Source: Ferdinandcohnia sp036962685
GTDB taxonomy: Bacteria > Bacillota > Bacilli > Bacillales > Bacillaceae_L
DNA length: 64,000 bases
Reading direction: 5' to 3'
NCBI RefSeq assembly: GCF_036962685.1
Contig: NZ_JBALOP010000002.1
Coordinates: 1-64,000, forward strand
In this document: piece by piece, positions 25,833 through 35,231 of the stretch
Position numbering within the stretch: position 1 is the first letter of the stretch
How the letters are laid out: every line of letters begins with the position of its first letter
Made by a program: the position numbers and the translations under genes
Notes under the pieces: generated by a model
Databases searched by the model: none
Told to the model about the DNA's origin: nothing
What the model saw: the letters and a program-made list of their open reading frames with translations, nothing else

Positions 25833-27107
25833 GTGTTTAAAGAAGTTTTTAAAAAGCGAGTGTTGCTCATCTATTTTTTGGCAAGCCTTTTTTGGATTAC
25901 GTTTTCTGAATATGTCATCGATACATTTTCATCTGAGTACAATACTTATTTTCAGATTGGTAAAGGGCTTATGTTTGTCATCTTTACGACTGTTCTCATC
26001 CATCTTATCATCAAAAAGCATGATGCTTATATTAAGGCATTAGAAGAGCAAAATGAACTGACGACACTCATTAATGCGATGCCTGATTTCGTCTGTTTTA
26101 AAGATGGTGAAGGCAGGTGGATTCGAGTAAATCGGTATGCAAACGAACTTTACAACCTTCATTCGGATATTTATAAAAATAAAACCGATTTAGAACTTGC
26201 GAAGATGTATCCGGAGTTTGAGGAATATTTGATTCGGAATGTCCAATTAGATGAAGAAACATGGGAAAAGGGTATAGAAACTCGAAATGAGCAAACCATC
26301 ATGATTCCAAGTGGAGAACAGAAAACCTTTGATGTGATACGAGTGCCCTTATTTGAAGAAGAAACAAGAACGGGACTGGTTACGATTGGAAGGGATATAT
26401 CAAACCTAAAGGCTGCTGAAGGGCTTGCCCTTAGAAGGGAGAAACTCTCTGTCGTTGGTGAATTGGCCGCTGGAATTGCTCATGAAATACGAAATCCGCT
26501 TACAACAATTAAAGGCTTTGTCCAATTACAAAAGGAAAAAAGTGAGTCAACCTCACAAATTTCAGATATTATCCTTTCTGAACTTGATCGAATTAACCAA
26601 ATTGTCAGTGAGCTACTCGTCTTCTCAAAGCCACAAAGTAAAATTCTAAAAGAATTTAAAGTCAGTGAACTAATTGACTATGTCATTAAACTTACCTCAC
26701 ATGAAGCAATCCTTAATAATGTCGAGGTTATAGTTGAAGACCACGCTGCCGAAACGATTCTTTATGGGGACAAAAATGAACTTATTCAAGTATTCGTCAA
26801 TGTTATTAAAAATTCAATTGATGCAATGCCTGATGGCGGAAAAACAAGAATTCGTACGAAGGTCGCGGACGACAAAATTAAAATTGAAGTAATTGACAAT
26901 GGAGTCGGAATTCCGAAAGAAAGACTTCAAAAAATAGGCGAGCCATTTTTCACATTAAAAGAAAAAGGAATGGGACTTGGTCTTACGATGAGTAATAAGA
27001 TTATCCAAGATCATAAAGGGACATTTAAAATGATGAGTAAGGTCGGGTTAGGAACGAAAGTAATCATCACTTTACCGGTCCGTCATCAAAAAAAGGAGAG
27101 TTATTAA
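25833..27107 (+). CDS. Membrane-bound PAS sensor histidine kinase
   Basis: Two membrane segments near residues 9-28 and 38-58, a PAS domain (about 75-195), then a HisKA domain with the phosphorylatable His in AAGIAHEIRNPLTTIKGF, and a HATPase domain (NVIKNSIDAM, DNGVGIP, GMGLGLTM). Layout and length (424 aa) resemble the sporulation phosphorelay kinase KinC, but the identity is uncertain. No response regulator is adjacent, which fits phosphorelay kinases. GTG 25833 follows GGGG; an earlier TTG at 25806 lacks a ribosome binding site. Confidence 0.8.
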   Translation: MFKEVFKKRVLLIYFLASLFWITFSEYVIDTFSSEYNTYFQIGKGLMFVIFTTVLIHLIIKKHDAYIKALEEQNELTTLINAMPDFVCFKDGEGRWIRVNRYANELYNLHSDIYKNKTDLELAKMYPEFEEYLIRNVQLDEETWEKGIETRNEQTIMIPSGEQKTFDVIRVPLFEEETRTGLVTIGRDISNLKAAEGLALRREKLSVVGELAAGIAHEIRNPLTTIKGFVQLQKEKSESTSQISDIILSELDRINQIVSELLVFSKPQSKILKEFKVSELIDYVIKLTSHEAILNNVEVIVEDHAAETILYGDKNELIQVFVNVIKNSIDAMPDGGKTRIRTKVADDKIKIEVIDNGVGIPKERLQKIGEPFFTLKEKGMGLGLTMSNKIIQDHKGTFKMMSKVGLGTKVIITLPVRHQKKESY

Positions 27108-27121
27108 CTCTCCTTTTTTTC
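27092..27121 (+). terminator. Rho-independent terminator overlapping the kinase stop codon
   Basis: AAAAGGAGAGT / ACTCTCCTTTT with a 5-base loop and seven T. Confidence 0.9.
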
Positions 27122-27223
27122 GTTCGGCAAAACAGTAGAAGAATTATGTTGGAATATACCCATATTTTTGATAAATTTAAATTATTAAAGAATTACTAAT
27201 TTTAGTAAAAATGGGAGGCAATT

Positions 27224-28174
27224 ATGTCTGCAAAAGAGAATGTTTTAAAAGTCAAAGAGAATATTGGGAAAGTTATCATCGGAAAGGATGATGTTATTGA
27301 GCTAGTACTAAATTCTCTTATTAATAAAGGTCATATTTTACTAGAAAGTGTTCCTGGTACAGGAAAAACCATGCTTGCAAAGAGTTTTGCGAAATCAATT
27401 AGTGGAAATTTTAAACGCATTCAATTTACACCAGATGTGTTACCAAGTGATATTACGGGAATTCAATTTTTTAATCCGAAGGAGCAGGAATTCCAGCTTC
27501 GTCCAGGTCCGGTTATGACCAATATCCTATTAGCGGATGAAATTAACCGTGCGACCCCAAGGACACAATCAAGTTTACTAGAGGTAATGGAGGAACGGCA
27601 GGTAACAATTGATGGAGAAACGTTAAAACTTCCTTCACCATTTGTGGTCATTGCAACGCAAAACCCAATCGAATCACAACAGGGAACTTTCCCACTTCCA
27701 GAGGCACAAATGGACCGTTTTTTTGTACAAATTGATCTTGGCTACCCAAGCTTTGAAGAAGAAAAGCAAATTATGAGAACGTATCGACAAAACAACCCGA
27801 TTGAAGAAATTTTAGAAGTACTTACAAAAGAAGAAATTCAAAAAATGCAAGCAGAAGTTGGTCAAGTAAGACTTTCTGAGGAAGTTGAGGATTATCTATT
27901 ACGAATTGTTCATGCTACTAGAAAGCATGCAGATGTTGAAGTTGGAGTGAGCCCAAGGGGGACGCTAGCACTAATGAGGGCTGCCCAAGGTAAGGCGTAT
28001 CTAGAAGGACGTATGTTTGTAACGCCAGAGGATATTAAGTTTATGGCACCATATGTGATTTCACATCGCCTTGTGCTAACAATGGAGGGTTCATTGAAGA
28101 AGACGAATCGACAAATTGTACAAGAGCTGCTCTCATCCGTATCTGTCCCGGTTGAAGCTGGAGCTGTGAAATAA
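27224..28174 (+). CDS. MoxR-type AAA+ ATPase
   Basis: MoxR-family AAA+ chaperone, 316 aa: Walker A ESVPGTGKT (near residue 40), Walker B ILLADEINRATPRTQ, sensor 1 ATQNPIE, arginine-finger region PLPEAQMDRF and sensor 2 SPRGTLAL. Such ATPases work with adjacent DUF58 proteins in complex maturation or stress functions. The stop overlaps the next start by one base (TAATG). GGGAGGC precedes the ATG. Equivalent to B. subtilis YeaC in gene order. Confidence 0.9.
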   Translation: MSAKENVLKVKENIGKVIIGKDDVIELVLNSLINKGHILLESVPGTGKTMLAKSFAKSISGNFKRIQFTPDVLPSDITGIQFFNPKEQEFQLRPGPVMTNILLADEINRATPRTQSSLLEVMEERQVTIDGETLKLPSPFVVIATQNPIESQQGTFPLPEAQMDRFFVQIDLGYPSFEEEKQIMRTYRQNNPIEEILEVLTKEEIQKMQAEVGQVRLSEEVEDYLLRIVHATRKHADVEVGVSPRGTLALMRAAQGKAYLEGRMFVTPEDIKFMAPYVISHRLVLTMEGSLKKTNRQIVQELLSSVSVPVEAGAVK

Positions 28175-29364
28175 TGAATTGGGAGCGGCAAATATCGACT
28201 GGAAACGAAATGTCGTATATGATCTTTCTTTCTTCAGCATTTATAGTAGTTGGGATACTTTCACAGGTATTTTTGCTTGTATTTGTAGGGGTACTATTTC
28301 TTTTATTTGTCTTTCTAAACAAATACTATTTAAAACATGTTGGAAATAAAATCATCGTCTCAGTTGATAAGGAAACGGTTAAGCTCTTTAAAGGTGAAGA
28401 AAGTGATTTTTCGCTTACTTTACGACAAGATGGGCTACTACCCATCTTTAATGGTCAAATAAGAATGACTATTGATCATGTAGTTGGTTTTATGAATGAA
28501 AGAAAAGTATTAGAAACGGAACAGATTGAACTAACTCTACCGCTTACTCTTTTCGGAAGACAAGCCTCTACGACAAGGCTGCCATTTGAAGGGAAGCAAA
28601 GGGGAGTTGCAAAAATCCGTACACTCGAGTTAAGAATTCCACATTTATTTGGATTTGGTGAGGCTTATCTTCATTATACGAAACCGATTAGCTATGAGAC
28701 GATTATTTATTCTTCACCTGAAACGGTAGGAGGAATTGAAAAAATCATTCCAAAATATCAAGGGGACTACCCAATCCGGACTTCATTTTTTGAAGATATG
28801 ACAGCAATTGTCGGGACAAGGGGGTATGTACCGACTGATCCTTTTAACCGGGTTCATTGGAAGGCGAGTGCGCGTACCAATCAATTAGAAACGAAGCTTT
28901 TTGATAAAACTGCTCAGTTTTCATGGACGATCCTCATAAATGTTCGGGAACGAAAACTGGAGCAATATTTAAGTGGGTTAACGTATTTATTAGAATCAGC
29001 AACCGTAAAAAATATTCCCTTCGAGGTTTTTGTAAATGTGAGAAGAGCGGGTAGAACGCCATTCATCCATTTACCACTTGGAACGGGGAAGGAGCATTTA
29101 GCGAAGGCACTCGAATTGATTGCGAGGCTAAGTAAGCATAGTGTTACGATTCCATTTCATTACATGATCCATACAATTGAAAGACAACAGCAGCTTTCAC
29201 CTTATATGATTGTGGTAGGTGAAATTGAAGAAAATGAACAATTGATCGTAAGGAGCTTTGCAAGAAAGGGCATCGATTGTTTTAAGGTGGTTGAAAATGA
29301 GGATGCGATTTATTTGGATAAAGCTTCTTTTTCGATGAAGAGGGGGGATTCCCATGCGATTTAG
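28174..29364 (+). CDS. DUF58 domain protein
   Basis: Two N-terminal membrane segments (residues 12-50), then a VWA-like/DUF58 region; the signature DPFNRVHWKASARTNQLETK lies near residue 220. DUF58 proteins pair with MoxR ATPases, here translationally coupled to the upstream gene. The downstream gene overlaps by 11 bases. An alternative start at ATG 28210 would drop 12 residues. Corresponds to YeaD in the yeaC-yeaD-yebA arrangement. Confidence 0.85.
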   Translation: MNWERQISTGNEMSYMIFLSSAFIVVGILSQVFLLVFVGVLFLLFVFLNKYYLKHVGNKIIVSVDKETVKLFKGEESDFSLTLRQDGLLPIFNGQIRMTIDHVVGFMNERKVLETEQIELTLPLTLFGRQASTTRLPFEGKQRGVAKIRTLELRIPHLFGFGEAYLHYTKPISYETIIYSSPETVGGIEKIIPKYQGDYPIRTSFFEDMTAIVGTRGYVPTDPFNRVHWKASARTNQLETKLFDKTAQFSWTILINVRERKLEQYLSGLTYLLESATVKNIPFEVFVNVRRAGRTPFIHLPLGTGKEHLAKALELIARLSKHSVTIPFHYMIHTIERQQQLSPYMIVVGEIEENEQLIVRSFARKGIDCFKVVENEDAIYLDKASFSMKRGDSHAI

Positions 29365-30571
29365 TCAATCTTTACTTAAGTCGTACCAGTACGTAATGGA
29401 AGTCATCCTTTTATATATTTTGTTCATGTTGTTATATATTCACACAGAGCAGCTGCCGCCAATTCTCCCATATCTGTTTATTACAGGTGTCGGGGCAATT
29501 GTGATCGCGTTCTTGTTATCGCTAATGAAATCAAACACACCGTATGTGTTTATTATGTTAGTTGTACCGCTACTTGCCCTTGTAAGCAGTGAAATCGGCT
29601 TGTCATTTGGACAGAGCCTCGTTATTGCAGCAATTGTTTGTTACCGAATAATTGTTCATTTTCATAAAAATCCGAAGCTCACTGAAGCAATGATTTTGAA
29701 TGGAAGTTTACTTTTTGGTGGGTTAACGTATTTTGCAGCAAAAGTTCAAGGGTATATCCATAGTGATCTTGTGTTGTATTTACTTGTAACAGGGTTGATT
29801 TTCTTCATGATTGGCAAGATCTTAAATAGTGTAAGTCTGAGTTCACTAGTCATGAAAAATGTGGCCAGCAAAAACAACTCATGGTCTGTTGTAGGTTTAT
29901 TTGGTGGGCTGTTTGTAGGTGCAATCGGTGTGGCAGTTATTTTTCCGATACTTTTTGTGAAGGGATTATCCTTTGTATCATCGATAATAGGAACTGGCCT
30001 TTATTGGGTTTCAAAGCCACTTTTTAATGCCGTTGAAGATATCGATTCGTTCAGAGGTTCTCGTGGAGAAAGTGTAGGAACCTTGAACTGGGAGGAAACC
30101 GAAAAGGTAAATCTGTTTTTCGGGATGACCGGAGACTCTAATTTTTGGTTCTATCTTTCTATTTTAGGACTTATCATACTAGCAATAATCATCTTTCTCT
30201 TAGCCAAAAAGAGATTTGTGAAAGAGCCTGCGGTAGTTGGGGATATCTATCAATATGCTACTGTCACTGAAGAGATTACCACACCTGCTGCAAAATGGAA
30301 AAGACCCAAAAGACAAACGCCACACTCAAAAGTTAGAAGGCTTATCCTCGAATTAGAGGTCCTTTCTGCACAGCACGGTTTAGGTCGCTACCATTTTGAA
30401 AGTGTAACAGAATGGCTAAGTCGCAACCATTTTCTCGATTATCATCTCGTTGAACTCTATGAAAGGGTTAGATATGGGGATGAAGAATTAAGCCCTGATG
30501 AAAACGTTGCATGTGAGGAAATGGTGAAGCAAATAAAAGTGAAAATAAAAAGCTTAAAAAAGCAGACATAA
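29354..30571 (+). CDS. Membrane protein with DUF4129-like tail, lacking a transglutaminase domain
   Basis: About eight hydrophobic segments (residues 15-230 and 260-280) followed by a cytoplasmic C-terminal domain (VRRLILELEVLSAQHGLGR...) resembling DUF4129. In the B. subtilis arrangement the third gene, YebA, is over 700 aa with a transglutaminase core; here the protein is 405 aa and no such core is seen. AGGGGGG precedes ATG 29354, inside the end of the DUF58 gene. It completes the three-gene operon. Confidence 0.7.
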   Translation: MRFSQSLLKSYQYVMEVILLYILFMLLYIHTEQLPPILPYLFITGVGAIVIAFLLSLMKSNTPYVFIMLVVPLLALVSSEIGLSFGQSLVIAAIVCYRIIVHFHKNPKLTEAMILNGSLLFGGLTYFAAKVQGYIHSDLVLYLLVTGLIFFMIGKILNSVSLSSLVMKNVASKNNSWSVVGLFGGLFVGAIGVAVIFPILFVKGLSFVSSIIGTGLYWVSKPLFNAVEDIDSFRGSRGESVGTLNWEETEKVNLFFGMTGDSNFWFYLSILGLIILAIIIFLLAKKRFVKEPAVVGDIYQYATVTEEITTPAAKWKRPKRQTPHSKVRRLILELEVLSAQHGLGRYHFESVTEWLSRNHFLDYHLVELYERVRYGDEELSPDENVACEEMVKQIKVKIKSLKKQT

Positions 30572-30607
30572 AAGAGGAGCCTGGAAAACAGGTTCCTCTT
30601 CATTTTT
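30571..30607. terminator. Terminator between converging genes
   Basis: AAGAGGAGCCTG / CAGGTTCCTCTT stem, followed by CATTTTTT on the plus strand. Confidence 0.85.
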
Positions 30608-30609
30608 TA

Positions 30610-31407
30610 TCAAACTAATTGTTTACTATTTTCTTTTAATATCAATTCAACTGCCTCAGCAACAGATTCAACGATGTAATTCGCTTCCTTTTTCACATCA
30701 TCATGTGCTGTCGACATTGCAAAGCTAAATGGAGTTAATCGGAACATAGGGATATCATTAAAAGAGTCTCCTATGCACGCAACTTCTTCCGATTTTATTG
30801 CTAAATCGTCAAGGAGTTTTTTGACAGCATTACCTTTACTGATTTTCTTTGGCATGATATCTAATACGTGTTTTTCAGAAATGTATAGATCAATCTCATT
30901 TTTATATGCATTTGAAAGCTTTCCGTGAATATCGATAATATCATTTTCAAAGCCAATCAACGTAATCTTTGATGGTTTGACCTCGTTAAATTTCGTGCTG
31001 ATTTCTGGATCTATGATGATTGGATGGAACATTCTTTTTTGAATATCTTCCACATATTCATTGTTTTCATGTGTGTAATTGGTGTCATAGTTGCAAACAA
31101 TCGTTACGAATTTTGGGTCTAATACGTTTTTATATATAAGTTCTGCTACTTCGGTTGTAAAGGTCCGAGAAAAAATAGACTTTTCATCAATGGTCGATGC
31201 AAAAGCTCCATTCTGGCTAATTCGATGAAAATTTTGGCCGATTGATTTTAATACCTCTTTAATTTCACTATCCATTCTACCCGTTGCAATACTGATTTGA
31301 AGTCCTTCCTGTAAAGCATGTTTTAAGGCTTTCGCATCATCGTGTTTAACTGTATTATCTTCCTGTAATAGTGTTCCATCTAAATCACTAATAATCATCT
31401 TGATCAA
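30610..31407 (-). CDS. Cof-type HAD hydrolase (YkrA-like)
   Basis: Haloacid dehalogenase superfamily phosphatase with type IIB cap: motif I ISDLDGTLLQ at the N-terminus, motif II SIATGR, motif III Lys in KISKGNAVKKLL, and motif IV CIGDSFNDIPMF. The substrate is probably a sugar phosphate or similar. TTG 31407 is chosen: GGAGGTG lies six bases before it, whereas ATG 31398 is too far and the frame up to 31464 has no ribosome binding site. It resembles YkrA, which in B. subtilis lies beside def rather than ptsHI. Confidence 0.8.
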   Translation of the reverse strand: MIKMIISDLDGTLLQEDNTVKHDDAKALKHALQEGLQISIATGRMDSEIKEVLKSIGQNFHRISQNGAFASTIDEKSIFSRTFTTEVAELIYKNVLDPKFVTIVCNYDTNYTHENNEYVEDIQKRMFHPIIIDPEISTKFNEVKPSKITLIGFENDIIDIHGKLSNAYKNEIDLYISEKHVLDIMPKKISKGNAVKKLLDDLAIKSEEVACIGDSFNDIPMFRLTPFSFAMSTAHDDVKKEANYIVESVAEAVELILKENSKQLV

Positions 31408-31589
31408 TGAATACACCTCCAATTTTAGTATATATGTATAATACATTATTTGACTATTATACATGATTATCGTTAAGGACAGTTATCATTAACATTTTGA
31501 TGTTGTAAATAATAATACATTTAAATAATAAAATTTGTAAATGAAAAAGATTCTCAATTTTCATATCGTTCGGATTTTAGGGCTATTTG

Positions 31590-31619
31590 TTGAAAAATGT
31601 CTAATCTCTATGCTATAAT
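31590..31619 (+). promoter_or_regulatory. Candidate sigma-A promoter of the ptsHI leader
   Basis: TTGAAA (31590-31595) and TATAAT (31614-31619), 18-base spacer, about 80 bases before the antiterminator target. Confidence 0.65.
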
Positions 31620-31700
31620 TTGATTTGTTAGCGATTAGATTGTAAAGTCAAGAGCTTCATAGATAATTTATTTGTTCAATTTACATATATTTCGCATTTA

Positions 31701-31729
31701 CGTGTTACTGATTTGATCAGGCATGAGTA
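31701..31729 (+). promoter_or_regulatory. GlcT-type ribonucleic antiterminator (RAT) target
   Basis: CGTGTTACTGATTTGATCAG followed by GCATGAGTA is nearly identical to the RAT element I recall from the B. subtilis ptsG leader, the binding site of the antiterminator GlcT. It overlaps the 5-prime arm of the terminator at 31719-31809. Expected effect: without GlcT binding, transcription stops before ptsH. Confidence 0.8.
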
Positions 31730-31809
31730 AAGAAAAAGTAAAAGCTATGAGGAAAGGTATAGTATCCTCTCCGTAGTGTTTTATTCTCTTTCTCGTGCCT
31801 TTTATTTTT
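31719..31809 (+). terminator. Leader terminator controlled by the RAT
   Basis: AGGCATGAGTAAAGA pairs with TCTCTTTCTCGTGCCT, with an inner GAGGA / TCCTC hairpin, followed by TTTTATTTTT. The 5-prime arm shares bases with the RAT, the classic antitermination design. Confidence 0.75.
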
Positions 31810-31914
31810 GCGATTTAGGTATGTGCATGTAACTCTTCTTTACATATCTATCTAAAACGAACAAATACTACATGTAATCATTTTCATTAAAATAATTGAA
31901 AAGGGGAAATAAAC

Positions 31915-32181
31915 ATGGCAGAAAAAACATTTAAAGTTACAAGTGAGTCAGGAATTCATGCGCGTCCAGCGACTGTATTAGTTCAGGCTGCTAGCAAATT
32001 TAATTCAGATATTCAACTAGAATATAACGGGAAATCTGTTAACCTTAAATCAATCATGGGTGTTATGTCGCTTGGAATTGGAGAAGGTGCTGAAGTGAAA
32101 ATCGTGGCTCAAGGCTCTGACGAAACAGAAGCGATCGCAAATCTATCAGAAATTATGGCTAATGAAGGACTTGGTGAATAA
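31915..32181 (+). CDS. ptsH: Phosphocarrier protein HPr
   Basis: Cytoplasmic phosphocarrier of the sugar phosphotransferase system and, when phosphorylated on Ser46, co-repressor with CcpA. His15 lies in GIHARPATVLV and Ser46 in LKSIMGVMSLG, both intact. 88 aa, standard. AAAAGGGGA precedes the ATG. The stop overlaps the ptsI start by one base. No ptsG lies upstream; the RAT-controlled leader comes directly before this gene. Confidence 0.97.
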   Translation: MAEKTFKVTSESGIHARPATVLVQAASKFNSDIQLEYNGKSVNLKSIMGVMSLGIGEGAEVKIVAQGSDETEAIANLSEIMANEGLGE

Positions 32182-33899
32182 TGTCTAATATAATAAAAGG
32201 TATTGCTGCTTCTGCGGGTATTGCAATTGCAAAAAGCTATCGCTTAGAGCATCCTGATTTAACGGTTGAAAAACAAACAATCAGTGATAAGGATGCAGAA
32301 ATAAATCGCTTTGAGGATGCAATTAATCAGTCAAAAGATGAATTAGAAGCCATTAAAGATCGAGCAAATGAAGAACTTGGGGAAGACAAAGCAGCAATCT
32401 TTTCCGCTCATCTTCTTGTCCTAAGTGATCCAGAGCTTCTTAATCCGATTAAAGAAAAAATCAGTTCAGAAGGTGTAAATGCTGAGTTTGCGTTGCAGGA
32501 AGTTGCGAACATGTTCATTACAATGTTTGAAGGAATGGATAATGAATATATGGCAGAACGTGCTGCCGATATTCGGGACGTTACAAAGCGTGTCCTTTCT
32601 CATTTACTTGGAGTTACGATTTCAAATCCAAGTATGATTTCCGAAGAAGTCATCATTATCGCGGAAGACTTAACTCCTTCAGACACAGCTCAGTTAAATC
32701 GTAAATATGTAAAAGGCTTCACCACTGATATCGGTGGCCGTACCTCGCACTCGGCAATCATGGCAAGATCGATGGAAATTCCGGCTGTTGTTGGTACAAA
32801 GGCTGTTACCTCAAATATTCAAAATGGGGTGATGGTAATTGTTGACGGACTGGATGGCGATGTCATTGTTGATCCTTCTGAAGAGGTGTTAGCACAGTAC
32901 CGTCAGAAGAAAGAACAATATGAAGCCCAAAAAGCTGAGTGGGCTAAATTGAAAAATGAAAAAACCGTGACAAGTGACGGAGAGCATGTTGAGCTTGCTG
33001 CAAATATCGGAACTCCAGAAGATGTGAAGGGTGTTCTTGAAAATGGCGGAGAAGCAATCGGACTATACCGAACAGAATTCTTATACATGGGTCGCGACCA
33101 GCTTCCTACAGAAGATGAACAGTTTGAGGCCTATAAGACTGTACTTGAAAAAATGGAAGGCAAGCCAGTTGTCGTTCGTACACTAGACATTGGAGGAGAT
33201 AAAGAGCTTCCATATTTAAACCTACCGAAGGAACTAAATCCGTTCCTTGGCTTTAGAGCAATCCGTCTTTGCTTAGAGGAACAGGATATTTTCCGTACGC
33301 AACTTCGTGCTTTACTTCGTGCAAGCACATTTGGAAACTTAAAGATTATGTTCCCGATGATTGCTACACTTGATGAGTTTAGACAAGCAAAAGCGATTTT
33401 ACTAGAAGAAAAAGAACAGCTTGTTGCAAATGGTACTGCTGTTTCTGATTCCATTGAAATTGGAATCATGGTGGAAATCCCATCAACTGCTGTATTAGCG
33501 GACCAGTTTGCAAAAGAAGTCGACTTCTTTAGTATTGGAACAAATGATTTAATTCAATATACAATGGCTGCAGACCGTATGAATGAGCGCGTGTCTTATC
33601 TATACCAGCCATATTCACCTTCCATTCTTCGCCTTGTTTCAATGGTTATTGATGCAGCACATAAAGAAGGCAAGTGGGCAGGAATGTGTGGAGAAATGGC
33701 CGGTGACACGATTGCGATTCCAATTCTTCTTGGACTTGGACTTGACGAATTCAGTATGAGTGCGACGTCTATTTTACCGGCACGTACTCAAATTAAAAAG
33801 CTTTCTAAATCAGAGATCGCTAGCAATAAAGAAAAGATTCTATCGATGAGCACAACTGAAGAAGTTGTAGAGTTTGTAAAAGCTAACTACATGAACTAA
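32181..33899 (+). CDS. ptsI: Phosphoenolpyruvate-protein phosphotransferase (enzyme I)
   Basis: Transfers phosphate from phosphoenolpyruvate to HPr His15. The active His190 is in TDIGGRTSHSAIMARS; the PEP-binding C-terminal barrel has DIGGDKELPYL and EIPSTAVLADQFAKEVDFFS, and the catalytic Cys-containing WAGMCGEMAGD. 572 aa, standard. Translationally coupled to ptsH by the TAATG overlap and ended by a bidirectional terminator. Confidence 0.97.
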   Translation: MSNIIKGIAASAGIAIAKSYRLEHPDLTVEKQTISDKDAEINRFEDAINQSKDELEAIKDRANEELGEDKAAIFSAHLLVLSDPELLNPIKEKISSEGVNAEFALQEVANMFITMFEGMDNEYMAERAADIRDVTKRVLSHLLGVTISNPSMISEEVIIIAEDLTPSDTAQLNRKYVKGFTTDIGGRTSHSAIMARSMEIPAVVGTKAVTSNIQNGVMVIVDGLDGDVIVDPSEEVLAQYRQKKEQYEAQKAEWAKLKNEKTVTSDGEHVELAANIGTPEDVKGVLENGGEAIGLYRTEFLYMGRDQLPTEDEQFEAYKTVLEKMEGKPVVVRTLDIGGDKELPYLNLPKELNPFLGFRAIRLCLEEQDIFRTQLRALLRASTFGNLKIMFPMIATLDEFRQAKAILLEEKEQLVANGTAVSDSIEIGIMVEIPSTAVLADQFAKEVDFFSIGTNDLIQYTMAADRMNERVSYLYQPYSPSILRLVSMVIDAAHKEGKWAGMCGEMAGDTIAIPILLGLGLDEFSMSATSILPARTQIKKLSKSEIASNKEKILSMSTTEEVVEFVKANYMN

Positions 33900-33901
33900 T
33901 A

Positions 33902-33941
33902 GAAAAACGAGTCCGACTTTAAAAGTTAGACTCGTTTTTTG
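33902..33941. terminator. Bidirectional terminator between ptsI and ykwB
   Basis: AAAAACGAGTC / GACTCGTTTTTT outer stem with an inner ACTT / AAGT pairing. The right arm overlaps the end of the ykwB-like gene. Confidence 0.85.
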
Positions 33942-34597
33942 AATGGATTTTTCCATTCCATTAATAATCCATAATTACAGGATTCTTCATCCTCAAGATA
34001 ATTTTCAATCAACTGGACAGGTGTACGGCCACAGCGGAGGAGAAAGGTAATCACCGGGTCCTTCAGTTCACCCGCGATGACTTTTTCAATATAGAGTTGA
34101 GCACTCATATCTGCCGCGAACTTTGAGTAACCGGATATTCGTCCTCCACCTAATAATCGCTCTAAATTTAAATGTACGACAACCTCATACATTGATTGCA
34201 TCAACCATTTTCCTAGCCCATATTTTCTAAATGAAGGGCTGATGCAAATATCCACAATATATAATGTGTTTCCGTTTGGAGTATGATTTCGGATATATCC
34301 GTTATCTGTGATTTCCTCCCAGGTATGCTCCGGATGACTCGGGTCAAAATGAACAATTAATCCAGTCATGGACCCACAAACTTTTCCATCTATTTCAACA
34401 CAAAGGGCACCTTCAGGAAAAACGCTCACATGATTATGTAATTGTTCCTTATTCCACCATAATTCAGAAGGGAATGGTGGGGGAAAGCTTTCTCTTTGAA
34501 CTTGGATTAATGCATCAAAATCAGTTTCATCATAATTTCGAATCACGCACTTTTTAGGTTTATGCTCATTAAACACAAAGATTTCTTTTCGAAACAA
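33926..34597 (-). CDS. ykwB: GNAT-family N-acetyltransferase (YkwB-like)
   Basis: Single GNAT domain, 223 aa; the acetyl-CoA binding region is SPSFRKYGLGKWLMQSMYE near residue 120. The substrate is unknown. TTG 34597 fits the ribosome binding site AGAGGTG best; GTG 34606 overlaps it. Position next to ptsI, followed by ykwC, matches B. subtilis ykwB. Confidence 0.82.
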   Translation of the reverse strand: MFRKEIFVFNEHKPKKCVIRNYDETDFDALIQVQRESFPPPFPSELWWNKEQLHNHVSVFPEGALCVEIDGKVCGSMTGLIVHFDPSHPEHTWEEITDNGYIRNHTPNGNTLYIVDICISPSFRKYGLGKWLMQSMYEVVVHLNLERLLGGGRISGYSKFAADMSAQLYIEKVIAGELKDPVITFLLRCGRTPVQLIENYLEDEESCNYGLLMEWKNPFKKRV

Positions 34598-34652
34598 GCT
34601 ACTCACCTCTCATCCACATTTTACGTTAGATTTAAGAGGTTGAAAAGAGAAA

Positions 34653-34850
34653 CTATTCGCATTGTTGGTCATTTTCAAAAAACGCATCAACGACCTCTTC
34701 AAGTAATGATGGATTGGGCTGCTCTCCCTTAAAAGAAAAAGGTAATTCTTTAATAAATTCACCATCACGATAGACATGGATTGCTCCATTTTGATTAATT
34801 ACACTATACTCTGTTTCAAACCGAAAGCCTTCGCGGTCAATTGCCCCCAT
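34653..34850 (-). CDS. YbxH family small protein
   Basis: 65-aa soluble protein starting MGAIDREGFRFETEYSVI, resembling B. subtilis YbxH; function unknown. AAGGAGAG is well placed before the ATG on the minus strand. It lies 55 bases upstream of the acetyltransferase gene on the same strand and may be cotranscribed. Confidence 0.7.
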   Translation of the reverse strand: MGAIDREGFRFETEYSVINQNGAIHVYRDGEFIKELPFSFKGEQPNPSLLEEVVDAFFENDQQCE

Positions 34851-34961
34851 AAAATTTCTCTCCTTCCTTCGTTCAATTCGTTCTTATTATTCCTTTTTGT
34901 TATGAAAAATGTACATACTTTTCTTTAAATACGCCAATTTAATGGTAAGGAGGTATGAACC

Positions 34962-35174
34962 ATGCCAGATAATGATCACGATTATCATGATAGAGACCCT
35001 CATTTTGATGGAAGATATGAAGGGATAATAAATGCCGATATGGCAGGAGATAAAATAGGGATTAGGTCGGATGTGAACCCTGAATATATGGACCAATCGA
35101 AAAATCCTTATCATATCAAGCCTAAAGTGGATAAGGAAATGAAGAGGTTTCAGGATATGTTTGATGGAGAATAA
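34962..35174 (+). CDS. Small acidic hydrophilic protein, 70 aa
   Basis: Asp/His-rich N-terminus (DNDHDYHDRDPHFDGRYEG) and a helical, charged C-terminus; no membrane segment or recognised domain. AAGGAGGT precedes the ATG and a terminator follows, so the gene is likely real. The His/Asp cluster could bind metal, but this is only a guess. Confidence 0.6.
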   Translation: MPDNDHDYHDRDPHFDGRYEGIINADMAGDKIGIRSDVNPEYMDQSKNPYHIKPKVDKEMKRFQDMFDGE

Positions 35175-35176
35175 CG

Positions 35177-35213
35177 TGAAAAAGCCAACAACTGTTAAGT
35201 TGCTGGCTTTTCG
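35177..35213 (+). terminator. Rho-independent terminator
   Basis: AAAAGCCAACAAC / GTTGCTGGCTTTT stem after the 70-aa gene. Confidence 0.8.
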
Positions 35214-35231
35214 TTGTTTACATGGTTATTG

